DNA of 64,000 nucleotides from SURF-21 sp964529285. GTDB taxonomy: Bacteria; Actinomycetota; Geothermincolia; Geothermincolales; RBG-13-55-18. The notes beneath the pieces were generated by a model, which worked only from the letters and a program-made list of their open reading frames with translations, searched no databases and had not been told where the DNA came from. A program made the position numbers and the translations under genes. The stretch is taken from NCBI GenBank assembly GCA_964529285.1, contig CAZGWK010000005.1, positions 1 to 64,000 on the forward strand, in the 5' to 3' direction. Each line of letters starts with the position of its first letter. Positions within the stretch are counted from its first letter, which is position 1. Below are positions 9,716 to 18,452 of this stretch, piece after piece.

Positions 9716-10310
9716 TCAGGCTGCTGCGTGCTCCTGCAGGGAAGCGATAGCTTCCCAAATCCCCTCGCGAGATAGCTTCAGTAAGTGAAAAATAAGGCAA
9801 CCTTGGCGGACGTGCGGGTATTCCGGCTTGTTGAGGCAAAGGTCCCGACGATGCACGCCCAGTTCCGCCAGCGCCTCGGAGAGGGTCCGCGACTTCGGTA
9901 GCAGGGGATCGGTCCCACTGCAGCTTACGAAGCACGGAGGATAGTCTTTCGTGTGGTGGCGCAGCGGTGATGCCATGTAGACTCTTTGCCCGCACGCTTC
10001 CGGGTCCTTACCGAAGCAAACCGTATAGAAGGCAGGTCTTGATGATGGGTGAACCCGTCGCGAGCATGGCATCCATGTTGTAAGCGCCATAGAATAGAAT
10101 AGCAGGAGGCCTTTGGGCGACTCCGCTGGAATCATATCACTGATACCGAAGACTTCCGGCAACGCCGGGCTTCCTATGATTTCGTCGATCACATGCTGCC
10201 CGCCCAACGAGATTAGGCCGTTAAAACCATTCGCCAGGTAGGCCCGTACGTTCAAGATATCTTGAGGATCTTCTTCCAGGCGCGGTGCGCCGGGCATATA
10301 TTCTTCCATG
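9716..10310 (-). pseudogene. Decayed alpha/beta hydrolase fragment
   Basis: The minus-strand frame ending at 9716 contains a stretch that resembles the C-terminal half of an esterase/lipase of the alpha/beta hydrolase fold: KDYPPCFVSCSGTDPLLP supplies the usual acid-residue loop, followed by SRTLSEALAELGV and a possible late histidine in EYPHV. The N-terminal half with the GxSxG nucleophile is missing. The region upstream in the same frame is an out-of-frame shadow of the membrane protein gene that overlaps its start. I read it as a remnant left after a deletion that joined it to the neighbouring gene. The family call is tentative. Confidence 0.45.
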
Positions 10311-10794
10311 CCTGCGTGGAATTGGCGGCGCACCAGCGGCAGGCATGAAAGAACTGGCCGGCCATGACCAGTTGCATGATCATCATGTAGCGCGTGAGCA
10401 GTTCGCGGTTGTTGCGCAAGGCCAGCGCCGGCGTCCAGAACATGGAGGAAAGGCAGAAGGCCTCCAGGCCGAAGCCCAGCGGTCCCACGTCCTTGCCCTC
10501 GACCTGGGGGAAGACCAGGGAGGTGTACTTGCCCAGGTAATAGGGGTAGCATATCTTGCCGTAACCCTCACAGCGGGAGCAGATGAGGTAGCGGGGCCAC
10601 GAGAGGAAAAGTGCCCAGGTTCCCAGCCAGAACGCCAGGTGCTTGAACTTCCTCTCCCTGATCATCCCTCCCGTTGCGGCCAGGGCCCCGAGTACGAAGG
10701 CCGCGAAACGCGCGGCCATGATCAGGGGGTTCGGCCGCGGCTCGCCGGGCTCGCAGCCCGTGCCGGAGTCCATGCATGCGGAGCAGCAATCCAT
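10252..10794 (-). CDS. Cysteine-rich four-helix membrane protein, unknown function
   Basis: The protein has 180 residues from MDCCSACMDSG, chosen because GGGAGGGA lies a few bases upstream; an ATG 42 bp earlier is less well supported. It has about four hydrophobic segments (for example AARFAAFVLGALAATGG and HLAFWLGTWALFLSWP) and paired cysteines in three places: CCSAC at the N-terminus, CSRCEGYGKIC between helices 2 and 3, and CRWC near the C-terminus. Such clusters could bind metal or form disulfides, but I do not recognise the family. The last 20 or so residues read into the hydrolase remnant, so the natural C-terminus may have been altered. Confidence 0.6.
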   Translation of the reverse strand: MDCCSACMDSGTGCEPGEPRPNPLIMAARFAAFVLGALAATGGMIRERKFKHLAFWLGTWALFLSWPRYLICSRCEGYGKICYPYYLGKYTSLVFPQVEGKDVGPLGFGLEAFCLSSMFWTPALALRNNRELLTRYMMIMQLVMAGQFFHACRWCAANSTQAWKNICPAHRAWKKILKIS

Positions 10795-11117
10795 CGTTCC
10801 CTCCCTTATTTCCGACTTCATGTCGCCTTTTAGCATATTAAATCAAAACTTATGTATGGCGCAAGGTTGGGTATGCTATCACTGGCGGGAACTGCCGGAG
10901 TGATGATGAAGAACAGGAAGGGATAGGCGCTTTCCCCCGTTCGCCTGTCGGCAAGAAAGGCAGGCGCGCAGCCGGCAACGGCAGCAAATAAAATATCGTA
11001 TTATTATTCTATTGTATCGAGGGCGTCTCTTGATGCGGATGAAGATGGCAGTAGAAATACGATAATTAGCGCGGGAGGCGTCGCAAGGAGAAAGGCTGCC
11101 GGCGAAAGGAAAGAAAG

Positions 11118-11579
11118 ATGATAGACAAGGTTCTGCTTCCCACGGACGGTTCGGAGACGGCCGACAAAGCCGTAGCATTTGCCGCCAGGCTGCTAGGAAA
11201 TACTTCCTGCAAGGTTACTCTGCTTTCGGTCGTCGAGGAGCCCGTGTATTCCGCCTTCTGGTCCGACGGTCTCATCGCTCCGGAGGTGTTGATGCCGCCC
11301 CCGGAGGAACTGCGCGAGGAGCTGGACAAGCGGGCGGAGGAGATGCTCGCGGAGAGTGCCATGCCCCTGCGTGAGGCCGGCCTGGAGGTAAAGCCGATGA
11401 TCCGTTTCGGCAATTCCGCGGCGGAGATCCTGCAGGAGGCGGAGGACGGCGGCTACGACATGATCTTGATGGGCAGCCACGGGCGCGGAGCGTTGGGCGG
11501 TTTCCTGCTCGGATCGGTAAGCAACCGCGTGACGCACCATGCCAAGTGCCCCGTGCTCATCGTCCGCCAGACTGATTGA
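11118..11579 (+). CDS. Universal stress protein (UspA family)
   Basis: This single-domain Usp protein has 153 residues. It begins MIDKVLLPTDGSETADKAV, the first beta strand and the acidic residue that contacts adenine. Near the C-terminus it has GSHGRGALGGFLLGSVS, which fits the ATP-binding pattern G-2x-G-9x-G-(S/T). Such proteins help cells survive starvation, redox or other stress; the precise role here is unknown. The preceding 100 bp are AT-rich and could hold its promoter. It is a single gene, convergent with the GNAT gene. Confidence 0.93.
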   Translation: MIDKVLLPTDGSETADKAVAFAARLLGNTSCKVTLLSVVEEPVYSAFWSDGLIAPEVLMPPPEELREELDKRAEEMLAESAMPLREAGLEVKPMIRFGNSAAEILQEAEDGGYDMILMGSHGRGALGGFLLGSVSNRVTHHAKCPVLIVRQTD

Positions 11580-11744
11580 CGTGTGAACAGGCCGTCTTCA
11601 CCCCACCCGGGCTGCCCTTTTGCTCGCAGGTATTGCGCGCGATGCAGGAAATCACCGGGCAAATCAAGCGCTTCGGCTTGAACACGTTCCATGATGATGT
11701 TGCCGTTCCCTACGTAATACCATGAACCTGCGGCACCCACGACC

Positions 11745-12575
11745 TCACCAGAAATGGGCCATGCGGTAATCGCAGATCTTTTTGAATCCTATTGCGATGT
11801 AGATGCTCCGGGCCGGGTGGTTATGCTTCGCCACGCTCAGGCAGGCCTTACCCGTGCTTGCGAGGATGGCCTCGCATAGCAGTGACATGCAGGCTGAGGA
11901 GAGACCCCTGCCCCTGCAGGTGGGCACGGTGTAGACGCCTCCGATGAGGGCGGCATGAGGGGTGCGGAGCATGACCTCCGCCTTGGAGACGATCTCACCA
12001 TCCACCGCGGCGACGGCGATTCCCGCATCGCGCATCCTCTCCCCGGCCAGCTTGCCCAGTTCCTCCTCGGCCTCGTCAAGGCTGCCGAAGTACTCCAACT
12101 GGAAGGCGCGGTTCAGCTCCATCAGGCGCTTGAGATCCCGCGGCTCCGCGAAGCGTGCTTCGATCCCCATGCGCGGTCGGAATGACTCCGGGACCAGCGT
12201 CATATAATCCTGTTCCTCCCATCCCAGCGGCTGGAGCCCTTGTCTCGAGAGCCTTTCCAGCAGCGGTCCCGCCCAATCCGTGCGTCCGATGACGAACCTC
12301 GGCTTGCGTTCCAGCACCGCCACGTGGTCGGCCAGTTCAAGGACCATGCCCTGGTCAGGGGCGTAGACGAACATGGAGCCCAGGTTGAACAGGGCCGCTA
12401 TCCCGCCCAACTCCCCGGACCGGTAGGCGCCGAAGTAGCGCCCCTGGAACGGAAGGCCGTGGTCCTCCAGCCCGAAATGGGTGATATCGTAGATCATGAC
12501 CAGGTTGAGCTCATGGTCCCGGTCGAGGAAGCCGAGCACCTCTTCCCGGTCTTTTTCCTCCAGTAGCCTTATCAT
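11745..12575 (-). CDS. GNAT-family N-acetyltransferase, two-domain type
   Basis: This 276-residue protein has its C-terminal half as a GNAT fold: VYTVPTCRGRGLSSACMSLLCEAI matches the acetyl-CoA-binding motif A (R/Q-x-x-G-x-G/A). KHNHPARSIYIAIGFKKI matches the final strand-helix motif B. The N-terminal half (about 1-125) looks like the degenerate first domain seen in DUF4081/FR47-type acetyltransferases. The substrate is unknown; a small molecule or protein amine is likely. It is transcribed away from the T-box operon. The 165 bp between its stop and usp contain no recognisable gene. Confidence 0.85.
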   Translation of the reverse strand: MIRLLEEKDREEVLGFLDRDHELNLVMIYDITHFGLEDHGLPFQGRYFGAYRSGELGGIAALFNLGSMFVYAPDQGMVLELADHVAVLERKPRFVIGRTDWAGPLLERLSRQGLQPLGWEEQDYMTLVPESFRPRMGIEARFAEPRDLKRLMELNRAFQLEYFGSLDEAEEELGKLAGERMRDAGIAVAAVDGEIVSKAEVMLRTPHAALIGGVYTVPTCRGRGLSSACMSLLCEAILASTGKACLSVAKHNHPARSIYIAIGFKKICDYRMAHFW

Positions 12576-12739
12576 GCCGCGTTCCCTTCTTATGCGGGGG
12601 TTAATGGCTATTATTCGCGCCAGCGGCGGCGTAAGTCAAATTCCGGCAGGCGAAGAGATAAGCGGAGTCCCGCATGCGTTGAGACACGCCGTTGCAGACG
12701 TTGAGGCGGCTGCTGCGCAAGCACGCCCCCCGCTCTCAT

Positions 12740-12768
12740 TTGACATGCTTATGCTGCGGAAGTATCAT
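12740..12768 (+). promoter_or_regulatory. Sigma-A type promoter for the T-box/homocysteine operon
   Basis: TTGACA at 12740-12745 and TATCAT at 12763-12768 are separated by exactly 17 bp, close to the vegetative consensus. Transcription would start near 12775, about 50 bases before the T-box leader, and would run into the DUF39 gene. Confidence 0.75.
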
Positions 12769-12825
12769 TTTTCATATCCCCACCATATTGGGGATTATTG
12801 ACAACATCATATGTACCGCGAAAGG

Positions 12826-13059
12826 CTATGAAGGGGAGGAGTAAGCCCGCGGGCGGCGCTACAGAGAGCCGGGCAGAGGTTGAGAACCGGTGCGCCGGGC
12901 GGGTCGAAGATGGCCCCCGAGCTTCCCGCTGAAAGCAGGAGCGAGTAGGCGAGGACGGATGCCTCCGTGATCACAGGCGAGGGTATCGCGCAGCGGCGCC
13001 GTACCCGGTGCGGGAGATACGGTCATCAGGCCGCCGTGCACCTTCGCCGGCGGCGTTTT
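12826..13059 (+). ncRNA. T-box leader, probable methionine specifier, atypical T-box element
   Basis: Stem I has its base helix 12833-12838/12922-12927 and inner helices 12846-12850/12899-12903 and 12855-12859/12892-12896. The conserved AG-bulge block AGAGAGCCGG is at 12863-12872, followed by GAGAACCGG. The loop-E pair AGTA (12840-12843) and GAA (12906-12908) is present. The triplet after GAAG is ATG at 12910-12912, a Met specifier; reading directly after GAA gives GAT (Asp), less likely given the gene controlled. Stem III is 12927-12930/12940-12943, followed by the linker AGTAGGCGAGGACGG. The T-box element AGGGTATCGCG (12980-12990) looks like the consensus AGGGTGGTACCGCG with GGT removed, so the UGGN bulge that pairs with the tRNA end is missing. 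A terminator follows. By family rules, uncharged tRNA would promote read-through. Confidence 0.85.
13030..13059 (+). terminator. Attenuator terminator of the T-box leader
   Basis: GCCGCCG at 13030-13036 pairs with CGGCGGC at 13048-13054 and is followed by GTTTT. The left arm can instead pair with CGGCG at 12994-12998, downstream of the T-box element, so terminator and antiterminator are mutually exclusive as in other transcriptional T-boxes. About 160 bases separate it from the gene. Confidence 0.75.
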
Positions 13060-13218
13060 AAGTTCGCATCCGCCCGCCGCGGTGGCGTAAGGCAAGGACA
13101 GGGACGATGCAGAAGAAAAGAATCGATACGAGAGCAAAGGCGGTGGTGGACTCCGTATGGGTCATGCCCTGCCTCCCTCGGGAATGTTCTGATGGAAAAT
13201 AAAGGGAGGTAAGAGATA

Positions 13219-14394
13219 ATGGGCAAGACCATTGCGGAGATAAACGAGAAGATAAAGAAGGGCGAGGTGGTAGTGGTCACCGCCGAGGAGATCGTGGACC
13301 TCGTGGCGGAGGAAGGCATAGAGGAGACGGCGCGCAAGGTGGACGTGGTCACCACCGGCACCTTCGGCCCCATGTGTTCCTCCGGGGCTTTCGTCAACGT
13401 CGGACACGCAAAGCCGCGCATGAGGATTTCGCGGGCATGGCTCAACGATGTGCCCGTATTCTGCGGCATCGCGGCGGCGGATGTCTACATCGGCGCTACG
13501 GAGATGGCGCAGCACGACCCTTTAAACGAGGTGTTCCCGGGCGAGTTCAGCTACGGCGGAGGCCATGTCATAGAGGACCTGATCTCAGGCAAGACGCTGC
13601 ACCTGCGGGCCGAATCCTACGGCACGGACTGCTATCCCAACCGCGCGTGGGAGAAAGACCTTACCCTGGACGATGTTCAGGAAGCGTGGCTATTCAACCC
13701 GCGCAACGCTTATCAGAACTACAACGTGGCGGTCAACCTGTCGGAGCGGGTCATCTATACCTACTTAGGTGTGCTGAGGCCTGAGCTCGGTAACGCGAAT
13801 TACTCCAGTGCGGGACAGTTGTCGCCGCTCTTGAACGATCCGCTGTTCCGGACCATCGGCATCGGTACGCGTATCTTCCTGGGAGGCGGCATCGGATACG
13901 TGGCCTGGTACGGTACCCAGCATCACACCGATGTCCCGCGCGGCGTCGGGGGGGCACCTTCGCGTCCCGGCGGGACCCTTTCCGCTATCGGCGATGTGAG
14001 GGGGATGAACACGCGGTATCTCACCGGATACTCCATCCTCGGGTACGGGGCCAGTCTCGCCGTGGGTATAGGCGTTCCCATTCCCGTCCTATCGGAGGAC
14101 GTTGTGAGATCGGCGGCCGTGAGCGATAAGGATCTCATCGCACCGGTAGTGGATTATTCCACCGACTACCCCCAGGGCACCGGGAAAGTCATCGGCGAGG
14201 TAACCTATGCACAGCTCAAGAGCGGCAGCGTCGAGCTGCGGGGTAAAAAGATTCCCACCGCCTCTCTTTCCAGTTACAACCGCGCCCGGGAGATCGCGGT
14301 TACCTTGAAAGAGTGGATAGAGAATGGCCGCTTCCTTCTGACCCAGCCGGTAGAGCTGCTGCCCTGCGCGGCGAGGGAAGAGGGGGTGGAGTAA
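13219..14394 (+). CDS. DUF39 homocysteine biosynthesis protein
   Basis: This 391-residue protein of the DUF39/COG1900 family starts at ATG 8 bases after GGGAGGT. Genetic work on the Methanosarcina homologue (MA1821) showed that, with the NIL-ferredoxin partner encoded next door, it is needed to make homocysteine from aspartate semialdehyde and a sulfide source. Candidate functional cysteines are visible in GPMCSSGAF (Cys53), VPVFCGIAAADVYIG and GTDCYPNRAW. It is followed after 1 bp by the ferredoxin gene. A methionine-type T-box leader upstream fits a role in methionine supply. The exact sulfur donor and chemistry are not shown by sequence. Confidence 0.92.
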   Translation: MGKTIAEINEKIKKGEVVVVTAEEIVDLVAEEGIEETARKVDVVTTGTFGPMCSSGAFVNVGHAKPRMRISRAWLNDVPVFCGIAAADVYIGATEMAQHDPLNEVFPGEFSYGGGHVIEDLISGKTLHLRAESYGTDCYPNRAWEKDLTLDDVQEAWLFNPRNAYQNYNVAVNLSERVIYTYLGVLRPELGNANYSSAGQLSPLLNDPLFRTIGIGTRIFLGGGIGYVAWYGTQHHTDVPRGVGGAPSRPGGTLSAIGDVRGMNTRYLTGYSILGYGASLAVGIGVPIPVLSEDVVRSAAVSDKDLIAPVVDYSTDYPQGTGKVIGEVTYAQLKSGSVELRGKKIPTASLSSYNRAREIAVTLKEWIENGRFLLTQPVELLPCAAREEGVE

Positions 14395-14395
14395 G

Positions 14396-14803
14396 ATGAT
14401 ACGACACAAGATCGTTCTCCATTTTCCCCACGAGCAGGTCGACAAACCCATCGTCAGCAAGCTGGTGCGCGACTTCGGCCTGGACTTCAATATCCTCAAG
14501 GCATCCATCACCCCGCGCGAGGAAGGATTGCTGGTGCTGGAGGTCACGGGAGAGGAAGGGGACTACAGACGCGGGTTGGATTATATACATTCCTGCGGGG
14601 TGACCGTCCAGCCCCTGTCCCAGGACATCCGGCGCAACGACGTCAAGTGCACTCATTGCGGAGCGTGCGTCGCGGTATGTCCGACCGATGCCCTGTCGAT
14701 GGACCGCGGGAGCATGGAGGTGATCTTCTCAGACGAGGAATGCGTGGCATGCGAGCTGTGTATCAAGGTATGTCCGCCCCGCGCCATGGAGGTCCACTAC
14801 TGA
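14396..14803 (+). CDS. NIL-domain ferredoxin, partner of the DUF39 protein
   Basis: This 135-residue protein has two parts. Residues 1-78 form a NIL domain, a small ligand-binding ferredoxin-like fold also found in methionine importers. Residues 80-135 form a dicluster ferredoxin with Cys85, 88, 91, 95 and Cys116, 119, 122, 126 in CTHCGACVAVCP and CVACELCIKVCP. It is the MA1822-type partner that would supply electrons for homocysteine formation. The gene begins 1 bp after the DUF39 stop and surely shares its transcript and T-box control. Confidence 0.93.
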   Translation: MIRHKIVLHFPHEQVDKPIVSKLVRDFGLDFNILKASITPREEGLLVLEVTGEEGDYRRGLDYIHSCGVTVQPLSQDIRRNDVKCTHCGACVAVCPTDALSMDRGSMEVIFSDEECVACELCIKVCPPRAMEVHY

Positions 14804-14908
14804 CGCGCCTGTAAAATACGTCTGCAGGTGAGATTATCTTTCGATAGGTAAACGTGCCAAGGCTTGTACTGTCTTTACCACCGTACTTAATCCTGGTACA
14901 AATAAGGT

Positions 14909-15229
14909 ATGGCATTTCTGGAGGTTGAGGGCACCGAGCACAGCATCGGCCTTGACGACAAGGCCGAATACACGCTGGGCAGGATCGATCCGGCGACCCA
15001 CTCTTTCCCCGACGTGGACCTCACGCCGTACGGCGCGGTGGATTCCGGGGTCTCCCGGCGCCATGCCAAGGTGACGCGGCTGGGGGAGGACCGCTATTAC
15101 ATCATGGACCTCTCCAGCACTAATTTCACGCACATAAACGGCGAAAGGCTCGAGGCCTTCGAGCCGAAAGTTCTCGCGGACTCCGACGAGATCTTCCTGG
15201 GTACGATGAAGCTTATCTTCCATCGCTGA
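14909..15229 (+). CDS. Small FHA-domain protein
   Basis: A 106-residue protein that is essentially one forkhead-associated domain. It shows the conserved phosphothreonine-binding residues in YTLGRID, SRRHAKV and SSTNFTHINGERL. FHA domains bind phosphothreonine peptides and often act as adaptors for Ser/Thr kinases. A kinase gene starts about 190 bp downstream on the same strand, so this may be its adaptor or substrate reader. There is no membrane segment or second domain. The start at 14909 is the first Met of the domain; no strong Shine-Dalgarno is visible. Confidence 0.9.
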   Translation: MAFLEVEGTEHSIGLDDKAEYTLGRIDPATHSFPDVDLTPYGAVDSGVSRRHAKVTRLGEDRYYIMDLSSTNFTHINGERLEAFEPKVLADSDEIFLGTMKLIFHR

Positions 15230-15421
15230 GGGTGTGCGTCGCGGAACCGCCCCCGGATCGCCAGGATTCCAATCGGCGCAACATCGGTCTGACCGCATAC
15301 CTTCACTCCTGCTATATTTCCCTTGAGAACGTCTTCGATACATCTCATGTTACTCGAACGAGCGGTCGATAACCCATGATGAGCAGGGCATTGTTCGTTG
15401 CACGATAATATATGCGGTGCT

Positions 15422-17089
15422 ATGGAAACTAGATACCAGATCATAAGGGAAGTCGGCCGCGGGGCCATGGGGCGTGTCTACCTTGCCCACGACAACGTCC
15501 TGGAGAGGTACGTCGCCCTGAAGGAGTTGGCGGTCCCGGGCTATCTCAGCGACGAGGAGACGGAGGAGATACGGGAACGTTTCCGCCTGGAGGCCATGGC
15601 CGCCGCCCGCCTTACCCACCCCCACATCCTCACCGTGCACGATATCATCACCTCCGATGAGCGCCAGTTCATAGTCATGGAATACCTCGAGGGCAAGACC
15701 TTGCGGGATATACTGGCCGAGCGCACGTTGTCCACCGAGGAGGTCATGAGTATAGCGCCCATGATAGGAGAGGCCCTGTACTACGCGCATTCCCACGGGA
15801 TCATCCACCGCGACGTCAAGCCCGACAATATCTTCGTGCTGGAGAACGGCAACATAAAGGTGGCCGATTTCGGCATCGCCAAGATGCTCAAGGTGAGCGA
15901 CCGCACTCATACCGACGTGATCATGGGCACCCCGAATTATATCGCTCCCGAGCTCGTAAAGGGCATGCGCTACGATCACCGCGTGGACGTCTTCTCCCTC
16001 GGGGTTACCCTCTACGAGGTCCTGGCGGGAAAGCGCCCCTTCGATGCCGAGAACGATTACGCCATCATCTTCAGGGTGGCCTCAGAGGAGCCCGTCCCCC
16101 TGGACGAGTGCAGGGAAGATTTGCCATCCAACCTGGTGCGCGCCGTGCACCGCGCCCTCAACAAGATACCCGATCGGCGCTATGCGAGCATGAAGGAGTT
16201 CAGGGAAGACCTCATGCAGGTGCGCGCCGACCTCGGAATGGCCATGGCCGGGGAAGCGGCGGAACCCTTCGACAAAGAGAAGGCCTTGCAGAGCGAGCTG
16301 GAGGCGGCAAGGGACCTGCAGATCGGCGAGGCGGAGATGGAGGGCGCTTCGGGGGGGTATGACTTCAGCAGGGACAGGGAGTGGAAGGAACTTATCGCCC
16401 GTATCTATCACGGCGAGCCGCAGGAGGCAGGTAGCGGGACCGCGAGCGCTCAAGCCGCTTCAACCACCACCGGCAGCCGCGAGCGCCTCGCCGAGCCGGG
16501 AGCTGAGACCGCGAGCAAGGTGGGAAGTACGCTCGCCTATACGGGGGCGATGAGGGCCGCCCCGCAGGGAGCGGACGCCGCACCGCAGCGCTTCTCTCGC
16601 AGGGTCCCTTCCCGTGCCTCCGCGCCCGCTTCCGGTGACAAGCTCCCCAACGTTATCGATCCGAGGCGCGCTCTACGCTGCAGCGCCGTCGCCGTGGGAG
16701 CCGGAATCGCGCTCATCGTATCCGCGATGCTCCCGTGGATCGGCGAACAGCTCAATCCCGGCCGTGCCCTTATAGGTATCACTTTCCCCGAGGGCATGGC
16801 CGTGGCGGCGTTCACGGCCCTGGTATGGGGAGCCGGCGCATTCATATTCCTCGATATCGGGAAATCGAGGGTCTGGATGATCGTGATGAAGGTCCTCTCC
16901 TTCTCTTGCCTGCTGCTGGTGCTCCTGTTCTTTATTCTAAGGATATTCGCCGGTATAGGTTACGATAGGGCGGTCGGCCTGGATTTCGCCGCTACCCTGA
17001 AGGGGGTGGGCTGGGGGCTCTGGCTGGCCCTGGCGGCATCTTTTACCGCCTACGTGGCTTGCAGCAAGTTGGACGATTACGTGATATGA
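15422..17089 (+). CDS. Membrane-anchored Ser/Thr protein kinase
   Basis: This Hanks-type kinase has 555 residues from METRYQIIREVG; a TTG 24 bp upstream is possible but not preferred. The glycine loop is VGRGAMGRV, the catalytic lysine VALKEL (Lys34), the catalytic loop IIHRDVKPDN (HRD 129-131), DFG 149-151 and APE near 176-178, so the kinase is complete. Residues about 265-410 are an Ala/Ser/Arg-rich linker. Unusually, the C-terminus has about four hydrophobic helices (for example AVAVGAGIALIVSAMLPWI and LSFSCLLLVLLFFILRIF) and no PASTA or other extracellular sensor. It may sense membrane state or a partner. The FHA gene lies upstream; convergent with the FAD gene. Confidence 0.93.
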   Translation: METRYQIIREVGRGAMGRVYLAHDNVLERYVALKELAVPGYLSDEETEEIRERFRLEAMAAARLTHPHILTVHDIITSDERQFIVMEYLEGKTLRDILAERTLSTEEVMSIAPMIGEALYYAHSHGIIHRDVKPDNIFVLENGNIKVADFGIAKMLKVSDRTHTDVIMGTPNYIAPELVKGMRYDHRVDVFSLGVTLYEVLAGKRPFDAENDYAIIFRVASEEPVPLDECREDLPSNLVRAVHRALNKIPDRRYASMKEFREDLMQVRADLGMAMAGEAAEPFDKEKALQSELEAARDLQIGEAEMEGASGGYDFSRDREWKELIARIYHGEPQEAGSGTASAQAASTTTGSRERLAEPGAETASKVGSTLAYTGAMRAAPQGADAAPQRFSRRVPSRASAPASGDKLPNVIDPRRALRCSAVAVGAGIALIVSAMLPWIGEQLNPGRALIGITFPEGMAVAAFTALVWGAGAFIFLDIGKSRVWMIVMKVLSFSCLLLVLLFFILRIFAGIGYDRAVGLDFAATLKGVGWGLWLALAASFTAYVACSKLDDYVI

Positions 17090-17104
17090 AAGACGGCCGG
17101 CGCG

Positions 17105-18448
17105 TCAGTCCTTTGCAAGGCGTTTCCTCGCTCTCCTGACCCTCTCGCGCCATTCCTCCAGCCGTGCGGGGTGGTAGCGCTCAGGGTAATCCTCGTAGGC
17201 TTTCTTGAGGGTTAAAGCCGCGCTGGCCAGCCAGGCGAAACGGGCGGTGAAGACGGGGTGGCGCAGGCTGCGCACTCGGCTGAGGGCATCCTTGAGGTCG
17301 ATGGCCAGGGGCTCGGCGCGCAAGCCCGCCTCTACGTCGCCCCGGGTCATGACGTAGCCTACCAGCTTGTCCATGTCGTTCTGGTCGAAGTTGTCGGTGA
17401 GCCCGCGCGTGACGTCGAAGTAGGCCATAAGGGCGCCGCGGCCGCGCTGGTAGGAGGCGGCGTATTCCCACAGGTTCTCACGGCTGGCGTCGTTCTCCCG
17501 CAGGCAGCGCGAGATGGTGCGTGCCGCCAGGTCGCCGGCGATCATGGATGATGCCACCCCCGAGCCGTGGGCGGGGATGACCATGCATGCGGAGTCGCCG
17601 GCCAGGAGGATGCCGTGGTCGACGAGTACGTCCAGGGAACGGCGGACCGGTATGAGGCCGCCTCCCCCGTAGTAGCGTTCACCGCCCAGCCCTTTTTTCT
17701 CGAAGAAGTCCGCTACGAACTCCCCCGCCGATTCGGAGGACTCGGCCTGGTTGAAACCGACCAGGATGTCGAGCTCGCTCTCGCGGGGGTCCCAGTGGAG
17801 CATGAGCACCGAGTACCCGCCGCGCCACCCCACCCTGCTCACGCTGACGTCCGGGGGGATGCCCAGTATGCTCGGTACTCCGGCGGCATCTTCGGGGCCG
17901 AAACGACGCTGCTCCCTCCAGGCGGTCACCATGTAGCCCTCGTCCATCTCGCGGGGTACGGGAGAGGTGTCGGGGAGCCCGCGGCGCAGTACCGCATCCC
18001 ACCCCGAGGCGTCCACGACCACACGGGCAGGTATCTCCTCCCCGGAAGCGGCGACCACCCCCGCTACCCGTTCTCCTTGCAAAAGGGGTTGGACAGCCGG
18101 CGTAGCCTCCCTGAACTCGGCGCCCGCCTCCATGGCATCTGAAAGGAGGCGGCGTACGAAGACGCTCATGCGCACCTCGATGGTGGGACTTGCTGTGGTC
18201 TCTATATAATGGTCTCCCGAAGGCCCGAGAAGGCGTGAACTCAACGGCGAGGGCATGGTCTCCTCGCCGCAGGGTGTGGCGATGCCCAGGCGGTCGAAGA
18301 CGGTGCGCTCCACGCCGTTCACCCAGGTGTGGCCGAGCCTGTCGGAGGGCTGGCGGTCCAGCACCAGCACTTTGAAACCCTGCCGGGCCGTGCGCTGTGC
18401 GGCCACGCATCCCGCGCAGCCGGCCCCTACGACGACGAGATCGTACAT
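17105..18448 (-). CDS. FAD-dependent oxidoreductase, geranylgeranyl-reductase/halogenase-like
   Basis: A 447-residue flavoprotein starting at MYDLVVVGAGCAGCVAA, chosen because AGGGGTAGGGGG precedes this ATG; a longer frame adds 14 unlikely residues. The N-terminus is the dinucleotide-binding GxGxxG fold, and GILLAGDSACMVIPAHGSG matches the FAD-phosphate GD motif. The overall pattern is that of the geranylgeranyl reductase/FixC/tryptophan-halogenase superfamily. The substrate is not evident; prenyl-lipid reduction is one possibility. The ATG lies 4 bp after the rmlD stop, so the two are co-transcribed. Confidence 0.8.
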   Translation of the reverse strand: MYDLVVVGAGCAGCVAAQRTARQGFKVLVLDRQPSDRLGHTWVNGVERTVFDRLGIATPCGEETMPSPLSSRLLGPSGDHYIETTASPTIEVRMSVFVRRLLSDAMEAGAEFREATPAVQPLLQGERVAGVVAASGEEIPARVVVDASGWDAVLRRGLPDTSPVPREMDEGYMVTAWREQRRFGPEDAAGVPSILGIPPDVSVSRVGWRGGYSVLMLHWDPRESELDILVGFNQAESSESAGEFVADFFEKKGLGGERYYGGGGLIPVRRSLDVLVDHGILLAGDSACMVIPAHGSGVASSMIAGDLAARTISRCLRENDASRENLWEYAASYQRGRGALMAYFDVTRGLTDNFDQNDMDKLVGYVMTRGDVEAGLRAEPLAIDLKDALSRVRSLRHPVFTARFAWLASAALTLKKAYEDYPERYHPARLEEWRERVRRARKRLAKD

Positions 18449-18452
18449 CCCC

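Noticed and set aside
11453..11740. A 95-codon minus-strand frame overlapping the end of usp
   Set aside because: Half of it is antisense to usp and the rest has no family similarity that I recognise.
12910..12912. Reading the T-box specifier as GAT (Asp) rather than ATG (Met)
   Set aside because: Possible if the codon directly follows GAA, but the regulated genes make homocysteine, which favours Met; left open as a caveat.
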